DNA from: Bacteroidaceae bacterium
GTDB taxonomy: Bacteria > Bacteroidota > Bacteroidia > Bacteroidales > Bacteroidaceae
Length of the DNA: 50,350 bases
Direction of reading: 5' to 3'
Assembly (NCBI GenBank): GCA_017453465.1
Contig: JAFTEV010000056.1
Coordinates: forward strand, 1-50,350
The translations under genes were made by a program, and so were the position numbers. Positions 35,161 to 43,661 of this stretch are shown here, in pieces (the first letter of the stretch is position 1; each line of letters begins with the position of its first letter). A model generated the notes under the pieces. The model searched no databases. It had not been told where the DNA came from and saw only the letters and a program-made list of their open reading frames with translations.

Positions 35161-35724
35161 ATGAAGTATCTGATTGTTGGCTTGGGCAATATCGGCGATG
35201 AGTACGTCGGTACGCGCCACAACATAGGGTTTAGGACATTGGATGCCTTTGCAAAGGCATCCAATGTTGCTTTTGAGGACAAGCGTTATGGCTTTGTGGC
35301 TCACTGCCGTGTGAAGAATGCGGAGCTGACGCTGCTGAAGCCTTCCACCTACATGAACCTGTCGGGCACGGCTGTGCGCTATTGGCTACAGAAGGAGAAC
35401 ATCTCTGTGGAGCAGTTGCTGGTCATCGTGGATGACTTGTCGTTGCCTGTTGGCAAAATTAGAATGCGCGGAGCGGGTTCGGCAGGTGGACACAATGGGC
35501 TGCGAAACATCGAGTCGTGCCTGATGACCCAGCAGTATGCCCGCATCAAGTTTGGCATTGGCAACGATTTCCCACGTGGTATGCAGATTGACTTTGTGCT
35601 GGGGCAATTCTCCGAGGAAGAGAACCAGCTCGTGGACGAGCGTGTGGAATATGTTGGCGAGATGATTAAGTCCTTTTGCTTGCAAGGGCTTGACCGCACA
35701 ATGAACCAGTATAATAAGAAGTAG
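35161..35724 (+). CDS. pth: Peptidyl-tRNA hydrolase
   Basis: 187 residues. Catalytic His20 lies in GTRHNIGF, with Asn21 next to it; Asp in VIVDDLSLP (near 93) and the [10 protein letters not shown] and GSAGGHNGL segments complete the active-site cleft. It frees tRNA from peptidyl-tRNA dropped by the ribosome. The codons for residues 25-36 form a 32-bp perfect DNA palindrome (35236-35267), odd for a coding region. The S4 gene follows by 6 bp. Confidence 0.96.
   Translation: MKYLIVGLGNIGDEYVGTRHNIGFRTLDAFAKASNVAFEDKRYGFVAHCRVKNAELTLLKPSTYMNLSGTAVRYWLQKENISVEQLLVIVDDLSLPVGKIRMRGAGSAGGHNGLRNIESCLMTQQYARIKFGIGNDFPRGMQIDFVLGQFSEEENQLVDERVEYVGEMIKSFCLQGLDRTMNQYNKK
35236..35267. repeat. 32-bp perfect palindrome inside pth
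   Basis: Sixteen bases and their exact complement with no loop, centre TTTGCAAA (35248-35255), entirely in coding sequence. It would make a very stable hairpin in the mRNA about 75 nt after the start codon. Confidence 0.8.
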
Positions 35725-35730
35725 CGTTTT

Positions 35731-36174
35731 ATGGAAGCAAGACTTGACAAATGGCTCTGGGCTGCCCGCATCTTCAAGACACGCAGCATTGCGGCTGATG
35801 CCTGCAAGAATGGACGTGTCACCATGAAGGGGGTGAAGCAGAAGCCGTCGAAAATGATAAAGGAGGGCGAGGTGATTGAGGTGAGGAAACCGCCCATCAC
35901 CTATTCCTTCCGTGTGCTGAAAGCCATACAAAACCGTGTGGGAGCAAAGCTTGTGCCCGAAGTGCTGGAGAATGTGACCACGCCCGACCAGTTGGAACTG
36001 CTCGAAATGCACCGCATCTCTGGCTTCGTAGGCCGTGCTCGCGGCACGGGACGACCCACCAAGAAGGAACGCCGCGACCTGGACGAGTTCACCCAGCCCG
36101 CATTCTTTGCCGACTTTGATTTTGACTGGGATGATGAGGAGGACGATGAGGATGATTTTGAAGAGAAGTTTTGA
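35731..36174 (+). CDS. S4-domain RNA-binding protein (Hsp15-like)
   Basis: 147 residues. S4 domain at 1-60 (RLDKWLWAARIFKTRSIAAD ... NGRVTMKG), a middle part with the GRPTKKERRDLDEF helix, and an extremely acidic tail (DDEEDDEDDFEE). Hsp15 (HslR) members bind stalled 50S subunits carrying peptidyl-tRNA; placement next to pth, which rescues peptidyl-tRNA, fits that role. Third gene of the rplY operon. Confidence 0.87.
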   Translation: MEARLDKWLWAARIFKTRSIAADACKNGRVTMKGVKQKPSKMIKEGEVIEVRKPPITYSFRVLKAIQNRVGAKLVPEVLENVTTPDQLELLEMHRISGFVGRARGTGRPTKKERRDLDEFTQPAFFADFDFDWDDEEDDEDDFEEKF

Positions 36175-36225
36175 TGAATCTTTATAAAAGTGTACGCCGA
36201 GCGTCATCATTGTCAGGCGTTTTTC

Positions 36226-36291
36226 ATCAACTAAAGAGAAGCAGGAAAAAACAAGTGGAACCGTGTTTTTTCCTGCTTCTCTTTAGTTGAT
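36226..36291. terminator. 28-bp perfect inverted repeat between convergent genes
   Basis: Arms 36226-36253 and 36264-36291, loop of 10. The arms end with AAAAAACA/TGTTTTTT at the loop. It lies between the rplY operon and nhaA, whose 3' ends face each other, and should act as a shared stop or transcript end for both. Confidence 0.65.
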
Positions 36292-36355
36292 AAAAGAACC
36301 GCGACGTCGGTAAAGACTTTTTTTGATACCAGCCCCCTTGGGGAGGCGCGTCGTG

Positions 36356-37795
36356 TTATTCCTTGCGCTCCATTTTATTGACAAGCATGATGAGCACGCT
36401 GCCCAGGATGCCGGAGGAGAGGGAACCAAGCAGGACGGCAATCTTGCCGCTGCTGCGGAGGGTGTCGGTGGCTTCGTGCAGTCCGCCGAAAGAAAGGGTG
36501 TCCACAAAGATGCTCATGGTAAAACCGATGCCACCGAGACAGGCCACGGCGAAAAGCATTTTCCAGCTGGCACGCTCTGGCATGGCTCCCACTTTCATCT
36601 TGATGGCAATCCAGCTGGCGAGTGTGATGCCGATGGGCTTACCCAGCAGGAGGCCGAAGAAGATGCCCATGCCTACGTAGCCCGCATCGGGTATGCCTGG
36701 CAGTAGCTGGAAGATGTTGAAGAAGCTGGCGTCGGGGATGACGACTCCTGCATTGGCCAGCGCGAAGATGGGCATGATGAGGAAGTTGACCCAGGGGCCG
36801 AGTGCGTGTTCCAGACGGTAGCTCATGCCGATGGAGTTGTCTGAAATGTACCCCAGGCGGCGCAGGCAGTGGCGTTGCGGACCGTTGGGGAAGGGGAGTT
36901 CTTCTTCACCTTTTGCATTTTGGCAGTCAATGAGCCGCTTTTGGTATTTCTTCAGGTTGCGCTCGAAATATGCTTTGTTGAAGCGTGCGTCCATCGGCAC
37001 AAGGAAGGCCATGACTACGCCCGACATGGTGGCGTGGATGCCTGAGTAGTAGAAAAGGAACCAGATGCACACAGCTGGGACAAGGTAGTAAATCATGCGT
37101 TTTTCCTTCATGGTGTTCATCATGAGCACAATGGCGATGAAGACGAGGGCAATGAGCAGTAGCAGCATGTCTATCTTGCCGCCGTAGAACAGGGCTACGA
37201 CAAGGATGGCACCGAGGTCGTCGGCTATGGCCAGTGCGGTGAGGAATATCTTGAGCGAAATGGGCACACGGTTGCCCAAGATGGACATGATGCCAATGGC
37301 AAAGGCGATGTCGGTGGCTGTGGGGATTCCCCAGCCGCCAGCCGTGATGGTGCCCTGATTGAAGAGGGTGTAGATGATGGCTGGCATGGCCATTCCTCCT
37401 GCTGCGGCAATGACGGGGAGCATGGCTTTCTGCACGCTGGAGAGTTCGCCGCAAACGACTTCACGCTTGATTTCCAGTCCGACAGTGAAAAAGAAGATGA
37501 CCATGAGGATGTCGTTGATGAACTTCTCCACGGTCATTTCCTTTGGGAACACCCAGTCGATGGCTCTCAGTCCTGTTTCGGGGTCGATGGGACTCTGGAT
37601 GGTTATGCTCATGTCTGTTTCCAGGATGGCATGATAGATGTCGCGTGTGAAGGGCAAGTTGGCCAGAAGCATGGCCACGATGACGCAGGCAAGCAATGTG
37701 ACTCCGCCAGCCCAGGGCTGGTTCATGAAGCTGACGCTTGACAGCTTGAGGTGGTGCATACTTTTGTTCCAGGAGTAGATGGGAATGAGTCTCAT
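36356..37795 (-). CDS. nhaA: Na+/H+ antiporter NhaA
   Basis: 479 residues from MRLIPIYSW; about 12 membrane segments. The transport-site Asp pair of NhaA is in LTALAIADDLGAILVVALFY; the GWGIPTATDIAFAIG segment (TM4 unwound region) and the C-terminal GGIGFTMSIFVDTLSF segment are also typical. It exchanges Na+ for H+ across the inner membrane. It is longer than E. coli NhaA (388 residues) because of an insert after residue 280 (a basic loop QKRLIDCQNAKGEEE). An in-frame start 33 bp further up (37828) exists, but it is unlike the family. Confidence 0.93.
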   Translation of the reverse strand: MRLIPIYSWNKSMHHLKLSSVSFMNQPWAGGVTLLACVIVAMLLANLPFTRDIYHAILETDMSITIQSPIDPETGLRAIDWVFPKEMTVEKFINDILMVIFFFTVGLEIKREVVCGELSSVQKAMLPVIAAAGGMAMPAIIYTLFNQGTITAGGWGIPTATDIAFAIGIMSILGNRVPISLKIFLTALAIADDLGAILVVALFYGGKIDMLLLLIALVFIAIVLMMNTMKEKRMIYYLVPAVCIWFLFYYSGIHATMSGVVMAFLVPMDARFNKAYFERNLKKYQKRLIDCQNAKGEEELPFPNGPQRHCLRRLGYISDNSIGMSYRLEHALGPWVNFLIMPIFALANAGVVIPDASFFNIFQLLPGIPDAGYVGMGIFFGLLLGKPIGITLASWIAIKMKVGAMPERASWKMLFAVACLGGIGFTMSIFVDTLSFGGLHEATDTLRSSGKIAVLLGSLSSGILGSVLIMLVNKMERKE

Positions 37796-37847
37796 TGTCT
37801 GTTTTGTTTTTGTGTGGCAAATGTGCATTTAATAGTTGGTGATATAT

Positions 37848-38747
37848 TTATCTCATTGAACGTATGAATTCTTTGGGTGACAGTCCGGTTACTCGTTTGA
37901 AGAAACGGCAGAAGCTGTTCTTTGTGGGGAAGTTGAGCTGGCGTGCGGTTTCTTCGGTGCTGAGGTGTTGTGTACAGAGCATGGTCTTGGCGTGGTGTGC
38001 CACATATTCCGAAATCCACTGCGATGCGTTTTTGTTGCTGTATTGCATGGTGACGTAGGAGAGGTATTTGGGGGATATGTGCAGCTGGCCGGCATAGAAC
38101 TGTACGGTTCGCTCATTTTTGGCGTGCAGGTTCAGCTGATCCATGAAGTTCTGATAGACATCGTACTGGCGTGAGTGTAGTCCTCGGTCGTTAATCTTGG
38201 ATATTTTGTAGAGTGTAAGTCCATTGATGATGAGTGCGTTGAGGTAACTCCTGACTGCAATCATTTGAAATTCGTAGTTGTCGCGGTGGCATTCTTTCTT
38301 CAGCTCTGCATAGAGAATCTGATAGAGCGACATTTCTTCCTCGTTGCAACTGGCTACGAGGTAGCCTTTATCGAAGGTTGTCTTGTCGTAGTTCAAGTTG
38401 ATGTCGCCATAGACTTTGGAGAGCAGTTCGGGGTAGATAACGAAGAGCAGGTATTTATTGTTATACGATGCGAAGCGATAGCGCACCTCGGTGTCGGGCA
38501 TTGTGGTGAGCACTTGTCCGCCAGTCACTTTCACTTCTTCGCCGTTTATTCTGAACTCTACTTTTCCTTGCATTAGGAAGAAGATGGTCATGTGGCGCAA
38601 TTTCCAGCCCTCATTGGTGGACATGGGCTGTAGTGGATTGCTCTGTCCGTAGTTGTCAAATAGGAGTATTTCGTTGGGAATGGCGCATGAGGGGGTGATT
38701 TTTTCGGGGGAGAATGCGTCGTTGATGATGTTGCTATATTTATACAT
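37848..38747 (-). CDS. AraC-family transcriptional regulator
   Basis: 299 residues from MYKYSNIIND. The N-terminal part is a cupin-like ligand or dimerisation domain (about 40-140, FFLMQGKVEFRINGEEV); the C-terminal 100 residues hold two helix-turn-helix motifs ending in SFCRFFKRVTGLSPKEFIRS, the AraC signature. The frame is open upstream to 38951, but that extension overlaps the end of the next regulator gene and is low-complexity. It lies 32 bp behind a second AraC gene and 52 bp ahead of nhaA. Confidence 0.9.
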   Translation of the reverse strand: MYKYSNIINDAFSPEKITPSCAIPNEILLFDNYGQSNPLQPMSTNEGWKLRHMTIFFLMQGKVEFRINGEEVKVTGGQVLTTMPDTEVRYRFASYNNKYLLFVIYPELLSKVYGDINLNYDKTTFDKGYLVASCNEEEMSLYQILYAELKKECHRDNYEFQMIAVRSYLNALIINGLTLYKISKINDRGLHSRQYDVYQNFMDQLNLHAKNERTVQFYAGQLHISPKYLSYVTMQYSNKNASQWISEYVAHHAKTMLCTQHLSTEETARQLNFPTKNSFCRFFKRVTGLSPKEFIRSMR

Positions 38748-38779
38748 GGAATCGTTTTCGTCAGTGTGGTGGGTGGTGG

Positions 38780-39685
38780 TTATAGGTTGCTGGCCTGCTT
38801 GCGGTTGTTCTTTTTCAGGTAGTCGTAGGGCGACATGCCGGTGATGCGCTTGAAGTAGCGGCCAAAGAAACTCTGGTTGGGAAAGTTGTACTGGCTGCTG
38901 ATGGTCTTGATGTTGGCGTTGTTGGCGTAGAGCACTTGCTTGATGCGGCAAACGACATAGCGGTCGATGACGACAGAAGCCGAGCAGCCCGTAAAGATGT
39001 TTACGATGCTGGAGAGGTATTTAGGGGTGATGTTGATTTTGTCGGCATAGAACTGCACGGTGCGGTTCTTCATGTAGTACAAGCTCACGAGGTTGAGAAA
39101 CTTGTCGAAGATAGCTTGCTGCCTGGTGTTGCTTTTGTGGGGAATTTCGTCGGTTTCTTTCCTGAAGGAATAGAGGTGTGCCAGAAAAGCAGTGAGGAAT
39201 GAGCGGAGTGTTATTTCCTGCATGGGGTAGCTCTGGCGGTCTTGTTCTATGCGCAGTAGGCTATAGTCGTTGAGCAGCAGTTCGATGTGGAATTTCTCGA
39301 AGTGGTAGTGGTGGAAGCAGAAATATCTTACACCCACGTTGCGCCCGATGCCGCTGTTTTCGTAGATGTCGTTGGCAATTTCGTTCTGGATGGCCATGCC
39401 GAAGAAAATGCAGCGCGATTCCAGAATCTCAAGTCGCATGAATGGCATGACAATGAGATAGTCATTCGACTTGATTTCGATAAATTTGTCGTTGATGATT
39501 GTGTGCATTGTCCCGCGCAGCACAACGATTACGATCGTGTAGCGTGTGTTGTGGATTTCATCGACTGCATGGACAACTGGTTCTTCTTTTGTTTCAATGT
39601 TGTCAAGAATAATGTATTTATCCTTGAAGGACTTAAAGTTTGCGTTCTTAAAATGAGTCTCCTTTAATATGTCTTCTTCAGTCAT
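38780..39685 (-). CDS. AraC-family transcriptional regulator
   Basis: 301 residues with a cupin-like N-terminal half (about 45-150) and a C-terminal AraC domain (about 200-295) closing with SFFGRYFKRITGMSPYDYLK. Related to its downstream neighbour, with the same length and the same FYADKINITPKYLS core before the first helix-turn-helix, so the two probably arose by tandem duplication. Ligand and targets are unknown. Confidence 0.9.
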   Translation of the reverse strand: MTEEDILKETHFKNANFKSFKDKYIILDNIETKEEPVVHAVDEIHNTRYTIVIVVLRGTMHTIINDKFIEIKSNDYLIVMPFMRLEILESRCIFFGMAIQNEIANDIYENSGIGRNVGVRYFCFHHYHFEKFHIELLLNDYSLLRIEQDRQSYPMQEITLRSFLTAFLAHLYSFRKETDEIPHKSNTRQQAIFDKFLNLVSLYYMKNRTVQFYADKINITPKYLSSIVNIFTGCSASVVIDRYVVCRIKQVLYANNANIKTISSQYNFPNQSFFGRYFKRITGMSPYDYLKKNNRKQASNL

Positions 39686-39721
39686 AGTACGGATATGTAT
39701 TTTTTCAATCTTAACCTGTTT

Positions 39722-40243
39722 TCAATCTTTCGCCCTTACAATCAGCGTGGTTGCGCCTATTGTAATAATATCACCATCATGTAGGTTTATTCGATCGCAA
39801 TCTTTCAGTATTTCATTCATATAGAATGTGCCAGTGTCGCTTGGCGCATCCCGCAGAATGTATTGCAATTTTCCTGCTTTGCTGCGTTTCACGGTTATGG
39901 CACAATGAAAGGTGTCTATACTGGGGTCTCTTGTTTCAATGGGTTTGTTTATGTTGGTTCCTTTTACGTATCGGCCAAATTCGTTCTCGCCCAGAGATAG
40001 GGGTATGACTTGCTTGTAGGCAAAGACATTTTCCACCACAACGATACTGCCGTAGTCTTCATTGAAGGCTTCTTCGTCGAGGTTTTTCTCTTGGTGTCGG
40101 TCGTTGAGTTTCGATTTTCCGATGCGGATGCCAAATTCCTTTTTGCAGTTTCGACATACAAATACAAGTGACTGTCCGTCAGTGTATTTCGTTTCGTCGA
40201 ACACAGTGTAAGTGTCGCATTTAGGGCATCGCACTCGTTTCAT
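39722..40243 (-). CDS. FHA-domain protein with N-terminal zinc ribbon
   Basis: 173 residues from MKRVRCPKCD. A zinc ribbon of the form CPKC ... CRNC lies at the front (residues about 6-34), a linker, then an FHA fold (about 75-170) with the FGRYVKG phosphate-loop equivalent, a DPSIDTFHCAI segment (the usual S-x-x-H is here D-T-F-H) and GDIITIGATTLIV. FHA domains bind phosphothreonine peptides. An ATG ten codons upstream (40273) exists; I prefer 40243 because it makes a 4-bp ATGA overlap with the upstream gene and starts at the ribbon. Confidence 0.82.
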   Translation of the reverse strand: MKRVRCPKCDTYTVFDETKYTDGQSLVFVCRNCKKEFGIRIGKSKLNDRHQEKNLDEEAFNEDYGSIVVVENVFAYKQVIPLSLGENEFGRYVKGTNINKPIETRDPSIDTFHCAITVKRSKAGKLQYILRDAPSDTGTFYMNEILKDCDRINLHDGDIITIGATTLIVRAKD

Positions 40244-41274
40244 ACTTTGCGGCTTTTGTTTTCCATTACCCATGCCTGGGAAAAGTTAGCATTCTCCTTG
40301 CGCAGTTGTCGTAGGCTGCTGGCGGCTTCTTCCTCGGTGGCATACTGGCCGTAGAGGATTCGGGTCACTTTGCCGTCCACAAATTCTGCGTCCTTGTAGC
40401 CTGCCTCTGACAGGTGGCTGATGAAGAGGCGTGCATTTTTCTCACTGACGTAGCAAGCCAGAACCAGTGTGTAGTTGCCAGCAGGGTGCTGTGGAGCAGC
40501 GTTCTCGCTTTGGGCGTTGTCGGTCTGCTGCTGGGCTTCCTGCTGTGCAGCTGGTGCCTCGGTCGTCTGTGCCAGGGCACTTTGGGCGGCGTGACTGGGC
40601 GGTGTTGTCATCAGGGTGCCGGCAATGCAGTAGTCTTCAGCCACGCGGGGTGAGTGGAGGGTGGGGGCCGAGAAGAGCAGGAAAATGAGGGCTGCTACGG
40701 CTGCGGCAATGCCGAAGTCCATGAGCATGGGCCGTTTCTTGGCAGGCATCCCTTCCGTGCCAGTCGGCAGGAGAGTCTGCTCGTTGGCCTGCTGTTCTGG
40801 CTCTTCCTGACGGATGGGCACAATCCGAGCCTTTTCAGCCTCTGTTTCCAGTTGTGCCACAGGCTTGATGCTGAGGGGAGTAAGTCCGTAGTACCAGGGA
40901 GTAAGTATGCTGGCTTCCTGCGGTTCAAGCCAGATTCGACCCGACAGGTCTTTCTTGAGGGTGCCGAGGTTGCCTATCTGCACTTCGCCATTGGTGTCGA
41001 GGTTCTGGCAGAGTTGGTCAACATCCTTCTCCAACTGGCACAGGGCTTCGGGGTAGGCAGCGTCGAAGGTCTGCATATAGGACTGGGTGAGCAGTCCGTC
41101 GCTTTCTTGGAGTTGCTGATTGAACATGACGGCTCGGTAGGGCGGCGCAAACATGTTCTCGGTTGCGTTGTAGTGTGCAGGTTTTTGGTTGGCAATGAAG
41201 CCGCCAAGTCCCTGTACAATGACGCAATCATGTTCCAGCATGAGTGTTTCGATGTGTCGGGTTAGTATTTTCAT
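40240..41274 (-). CDS. HU-like (CCDC81-type) / SPOR-domain membrane protein
   Basis: 344 residues. Residues 1-130 match the bacterial HU-CCDC81 type double domain (LEHDCVIVQGLGGFIANQ, then IGNLGTLKKDLSGRIWLE), a relative of DNA-binding HU. After a polar linker comes one transmembrane helix (about 186-204) preceded by KKRP, which places the HU part in the cytoplasm. The periplasmic part has a Gln/Ala/Thr-rich stretch and a SPOR domain (about 267-340), which in known cases binds denuded peptidoglycan at division sites. Overlaps the FHA gene by ATGA. Architecture suggests a link between DNA (or another partner) and the septal wall; this is inference. Confidence 0.82.
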   Translation of the reverse strand: MKILTRHIETLMLEHDCVIVQGLGGFIANQKPAHYNATENMFAPPYRAVMFNQQLQESDGLLTQSYMQTFDAAYPEALCQLEKDVDQLCQNLDTNGEVQIGNLGTLKKDLSGRIWLEPQEASILTPWYYGLTPLSIKPVAQLETEAEKARIVPIRQEEPEQQANEQTLLPTGTEGMPAKKRPMLMDFGIAAAVAALIFLLFSAPTLHSPRVAEDYCIAGTLMTTPPSHAAQSALAQTTEAPAAQQEAQQQTDNAQSENAAPQHPAGNYTLVLACYVSEKNARLFISHLSEAGYKDAEFVDGKVTRILYGQYATEEEAASSLRQLRKENANFSQAWVMENKSRKV

Positions 41275-41278
41275 GTTG

Positions 41279-41286
41279 CAAAGATA
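41279..41286 (-). promoter_or_regulatory. -7-like box very close to the HU/SPOR gene start
   Basis: TATCTTTG (41286-41279) is an exact -7 match, but it ends only 4 bp before the ATG at 41274, so a transcript from it would be leaderless or nearly so. No TTTG at -33. Confidence 0.3.
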
Positions 41287-41393
41287 AAAAAAATCTTTGA
41301 TATGGCGGTTTTTCTTTGGACTGAAAAATAGGTTTTGTAAAAAAAATTATAAAAGCTTAACGCAGTTTCCCTGTGTTGGCGGTCAAAACAGAA

Positions 41394-41432
41394 AAAGGAG
41401 AGTGCATTCTCGAAAGCGAAGCACCCTCCTTT
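41394..41432 (-). terminator. Terminator behind rpmE2
   Basis: Minus strand: AAAGGAGGGTGC pairs with GCACTCTCCTTT except one position, followed by further T. It stands 34 bp behind the L31 stop; the opposite strand has TTTTTGTTTTG too, so it may act both ways. Confidence 0.6.
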
Positions 41433-41465
41433 GTGGTTTTTGTTTTGTCGTGTGGAAGTCGTTTT

Positions 41466-41720
41466 TTACTTCTTCTTCATTGCAGCATAACGGTTCATGA
41501 ACTTATCTACGCGACCTGCAGTGTCGACGAGCTTAGCCTTGCCGGTGTAGAATGGGTGGGAAGTTGACGAGATTTCCAATTTGACTACTGGATATTCCTG
41601 ACCTTCGAAGATTTCGGTGTCAGTAGATTTCGCTGTGGAGCGAGAGAGGAACATGTCGCCGTTTGACATATCCTTGAAGATAACGGGACGATAGTTCTCT
41701 GGGTGAATACCTTTTTTCAT
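41466..41720 (-). CDS. rpmE2: 50S ribosomal protein L31 type B
   Basis: 84 residues; [19 protein letters not shown] and the C-terminal [18 protein letters not shown] are typical. It has no cysteine, so it is the zinc-free form. It has its own promoter with a full consensus. Confidence 0.95.
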   Translation of the reverse strand: MKKGIHPENYRPVIFKDMSNGDMFLSRSTAKSTDTEIFEGQEYPVVKLEISSTSHPFYTGKAKLVDTAGRVDKFMNRYAAMKKK

Positions 41721-41812
41721 TGTGTTTTTAAACGTTTAAAAAATTTATACTATTACGGGCTGGGACGGTTTGTATGCGTCTCGCACTGTGTAATGGGTTA
41801 TTTTCCGGGCGG

Positions 41813-41843
41813 CAAAGGTACGGCTTTTTCCTGAAACGGCAAA
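41813..41843 (-). promoter_or_regulatory. Promoter of rpmE2
   Basis: Minus strand: TTTG (41843-41840), 19-bp spacer, TACCTTTG (41820-41813). It leaves a leader of about 90 nt. Confidence 0.7.
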
Positions 41844-41935
41844 GTGTTTGGGGAGAAAAAGTGAAAAGAAAGGGGCGAAAATGTGAAATCTCCGCCCCTT
41901 TCCGTCGTGTTTTATGTTGTCAGCGTACCTATGGC

Positions 41936-43225
41936 TCAGATTTTTGCCAGTGCCTGCTCCAGATCGGCAATGATGTCGTCGATGTGTTCCACACCGATGG
42001 AGAGGCGCACCGTGGTCGGTGTAATGTGCTGGGCAGCCAGCTCTTCGGGGCTGAGCTGTGAGTGCGTGGTGGTGTAGGGATGGATGACGAGCGACTTCAC
42101 GTCGGCTACGTTGGCCAGCAGAGAGAAGATTTCGAGCGAGTCGATGAACTTCCACGCATCTTCCTGTGTGCCGTCGATTTCAAAGGTGAAGATGCTGCCT
42201 GCGCCCTTGGGGAAGTACTGCTGGTAGAGGGCATGGCTGGGGTGGGAAGGCTGTGCAGGGTGGCTCACGCTCTTCACCTTCGGGTGGTTGGCCAGGAAGT
42301 TGACAACCTTCAGCGCGTTCTCAACGTGACGTTCAATGCGCAGGGGCAAAGACTCCACGCCTTGCAGCAGAACCCAGGCGTTGAAGGGGCTGATGGTGGC
42401 TCCCGTGTCGCGCAGGAGGACGGCGCGGATGCGTGTGACGTAGGCGGCAGCCCCTGCTACGTCGGCAAACACAGCTCCGTGGTACGACGGGTCTGGCTTG
42501 GCAATGGTGGGATACTTGTCAGCGTTGGCTTTCCAGTCGAACTTGCCGCTGTCAACGATTACTCCGCCGAGCGAGGAGCCGTGGCCTCCGATGAACTTTG
42601 TGGCCGAGTGCACCACGATGTCGGCTCCATGCTCGATGGGGCGGAAGACGATGGGGGCAAACGTGTTATCCACGATGACCACCGTGTGGTGCTTGTGGGC
42701 AATGGCGGCAATGCCGTCCAGGTTGGTCACGTCCGAATTGGGGTTGCCGAAGGTCTCCACATATACGGCTTTCGTGTTGGGCTGGATGGCGGCCTCCAGT
42801 GCCTCCAGGTCGTTCACGTTTACGATGGTGTAGCCTACGCCCTGGGTCGAGAGCGTGTGGGTAATGAGGTTGTAGCTGCCGCCGTAAAGGTTGTCGGCTG
42901 CCACGATGTGGTCTCCCTGCTGGGCGATGTTCTGGAGCGCGTAGGTCACGGCTGCTGCGCCGCTGGCCACGGCCAGGCCTGCCACACCGCCTTCGAGGGC
43001 TGCCACGCGGTCTTCAAACACGCCCTGGGTCGAGTTGGTCAGTCGTCCGTAGATGTTGCCAGCATCGCGCAGGCCAAAGCGGTCGGCTGCGTGCTGCGAG
43101 TTACGGAACACATACGACGTTGTCTGATAGATGGGCACGGCGCGAGCGTCGGTTGCGGGGTCTGGACTTTCTTGTCCCACATGGAGTGCGAGGGTCTCTA
43201 CATGAAAATTCTTACTTGTTGCCAT
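41936..43225 (-). CDS. metY: O-acetylhomoserine sulfhydrylase
   Basis: 429 residues, a PLP enzyme of the Cys/Met-metabolism fold. The PLP lysine is in SATKFIGGHG (Lys210); the phosphate-binding ASGAAAVTYAL and DNTFAP segments are present. The length and the ERFGLRDAGNIYGRLTNST-type opening fit MetY rather than cystathionine synthase. It makes homocysteine from O-acetylhomoserine and sulfide. Monocistronic with its own promoter. Confidence 0.93.
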   Translation of the reverse strand: MATSKNFHVETLALHVGQESPDPATDARAVPIYQTTSYVFRNSQHAADRFGLRDAGNIYGRLTNSTQGVFEDRVAALEGGVAGLAVASGAAAVTYALQNIAQQGDHIVAADNLYGGSYNLITHTLSTQGVGYTIVNVNDLEALEAAIQPNTKAVYVETFGNPNSDVTNLDGIAAIAHKHHTVVIVDNTFAPIVFRPIEHGADIVVHSATKFIGGHGSSLGGVIVDSGKFDWKANADKYPTIAKPDPSYHGAVFADVAGAAAYVTRIRAVLLRDTGATISPFNAWVLLQGVESLPLRIERHVENALKVVNFLANHPKVKSVSHPAQPSHPSHALYQQYFPKGAGSIFTFEIDGTQEDAWKFIDSLEIFSLLANVADVKSLVIHPYTTTHSQLSPEELAAQHITPTTVRLSIGVEHIDDIIADLEQALAKI

Positions 43226-43280
43226 AGTCTTTTACAGTTTTTTTATGTGTTAATAATTTGTTGTTTTCTGATTTCCGCTG

Positions 43281-43312
43281 CAAAGTTATGGCGATTATGA
43301 AGAACTACCAAG
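43281..43312 (-). promoter_or_regulatory. Promoter of metY
   Basis: Minus strand: CTTG (43312-43309), 20-bp spacer, TAACTTTG (43288-43281), about 55 bp before the ATG. No S-box or SAM-riboswitch-like fold was seen in this short leader. Confidence 0.6.
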
Positions 43313-43459
43313 AAAACGACTTAACTAAAGGAAATGTTTCCGATTTCTGCATTTTTGCAAGATAAATATTTTGCTGGATTCTGATTTGTTAAAATTTTCT
43401 TCCTTCCCGCTTCGTTCCCGTCTGGCTGGCACTGCGCTCTATATATAAATAATGTGTAG

Positions 43460-43635
43460 TCCTGTTGCGGTGGCAAAGTTCTCCCGTTGCAGTGGTAAAG
43501 TACTCCTGCTTCGGTCTGAGAGTTCTCTCACTTCGGTGGCAGAGTTCTCTCACTTCGGTCTGAAAGTTCTCTCGCTGCAACGGCAAAGCAGTGCTACCGC
43601 AACAGGAGAGTTGTCCCGTTGCAGTAGCACTGCTT
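43460..43635. repeat. Degenerate 22-bp tandem array C
   Basis: Eight units of exactly 22 bp without spacers. Most units read TC(C/T)C-x-(G/T)TTGCxGTGGCAAAG-TTC-like; adjacent copies share TCTCACTTCGGT. The seventh unit reads mostly as the complement of the others, so an inner inverted stretch (about 43566-43635) arises, e.g. GCAGTGCTACCGCAACAGG against the complement of the last unit. The remaining part of the 436-bp gap holds only the metY promoter. Confidence 0.75.
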
Positions 43636-43661
43636 TGTGGCTTGATAGTTATAGGATTGAG

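Noticed and set aside
38748-38951. N-terminal extension of the second AraC regulator by 68 codons
   Set aside because: It is Gln/His-rich and overlaps the coding end of the first AraC gene, where it is merely another frame of that gene.
43460-43635. CRISPR array
   Set aside because: The 22-bp units are contiguous, without unique spacers, and vary among themselves; no cas genes are present.
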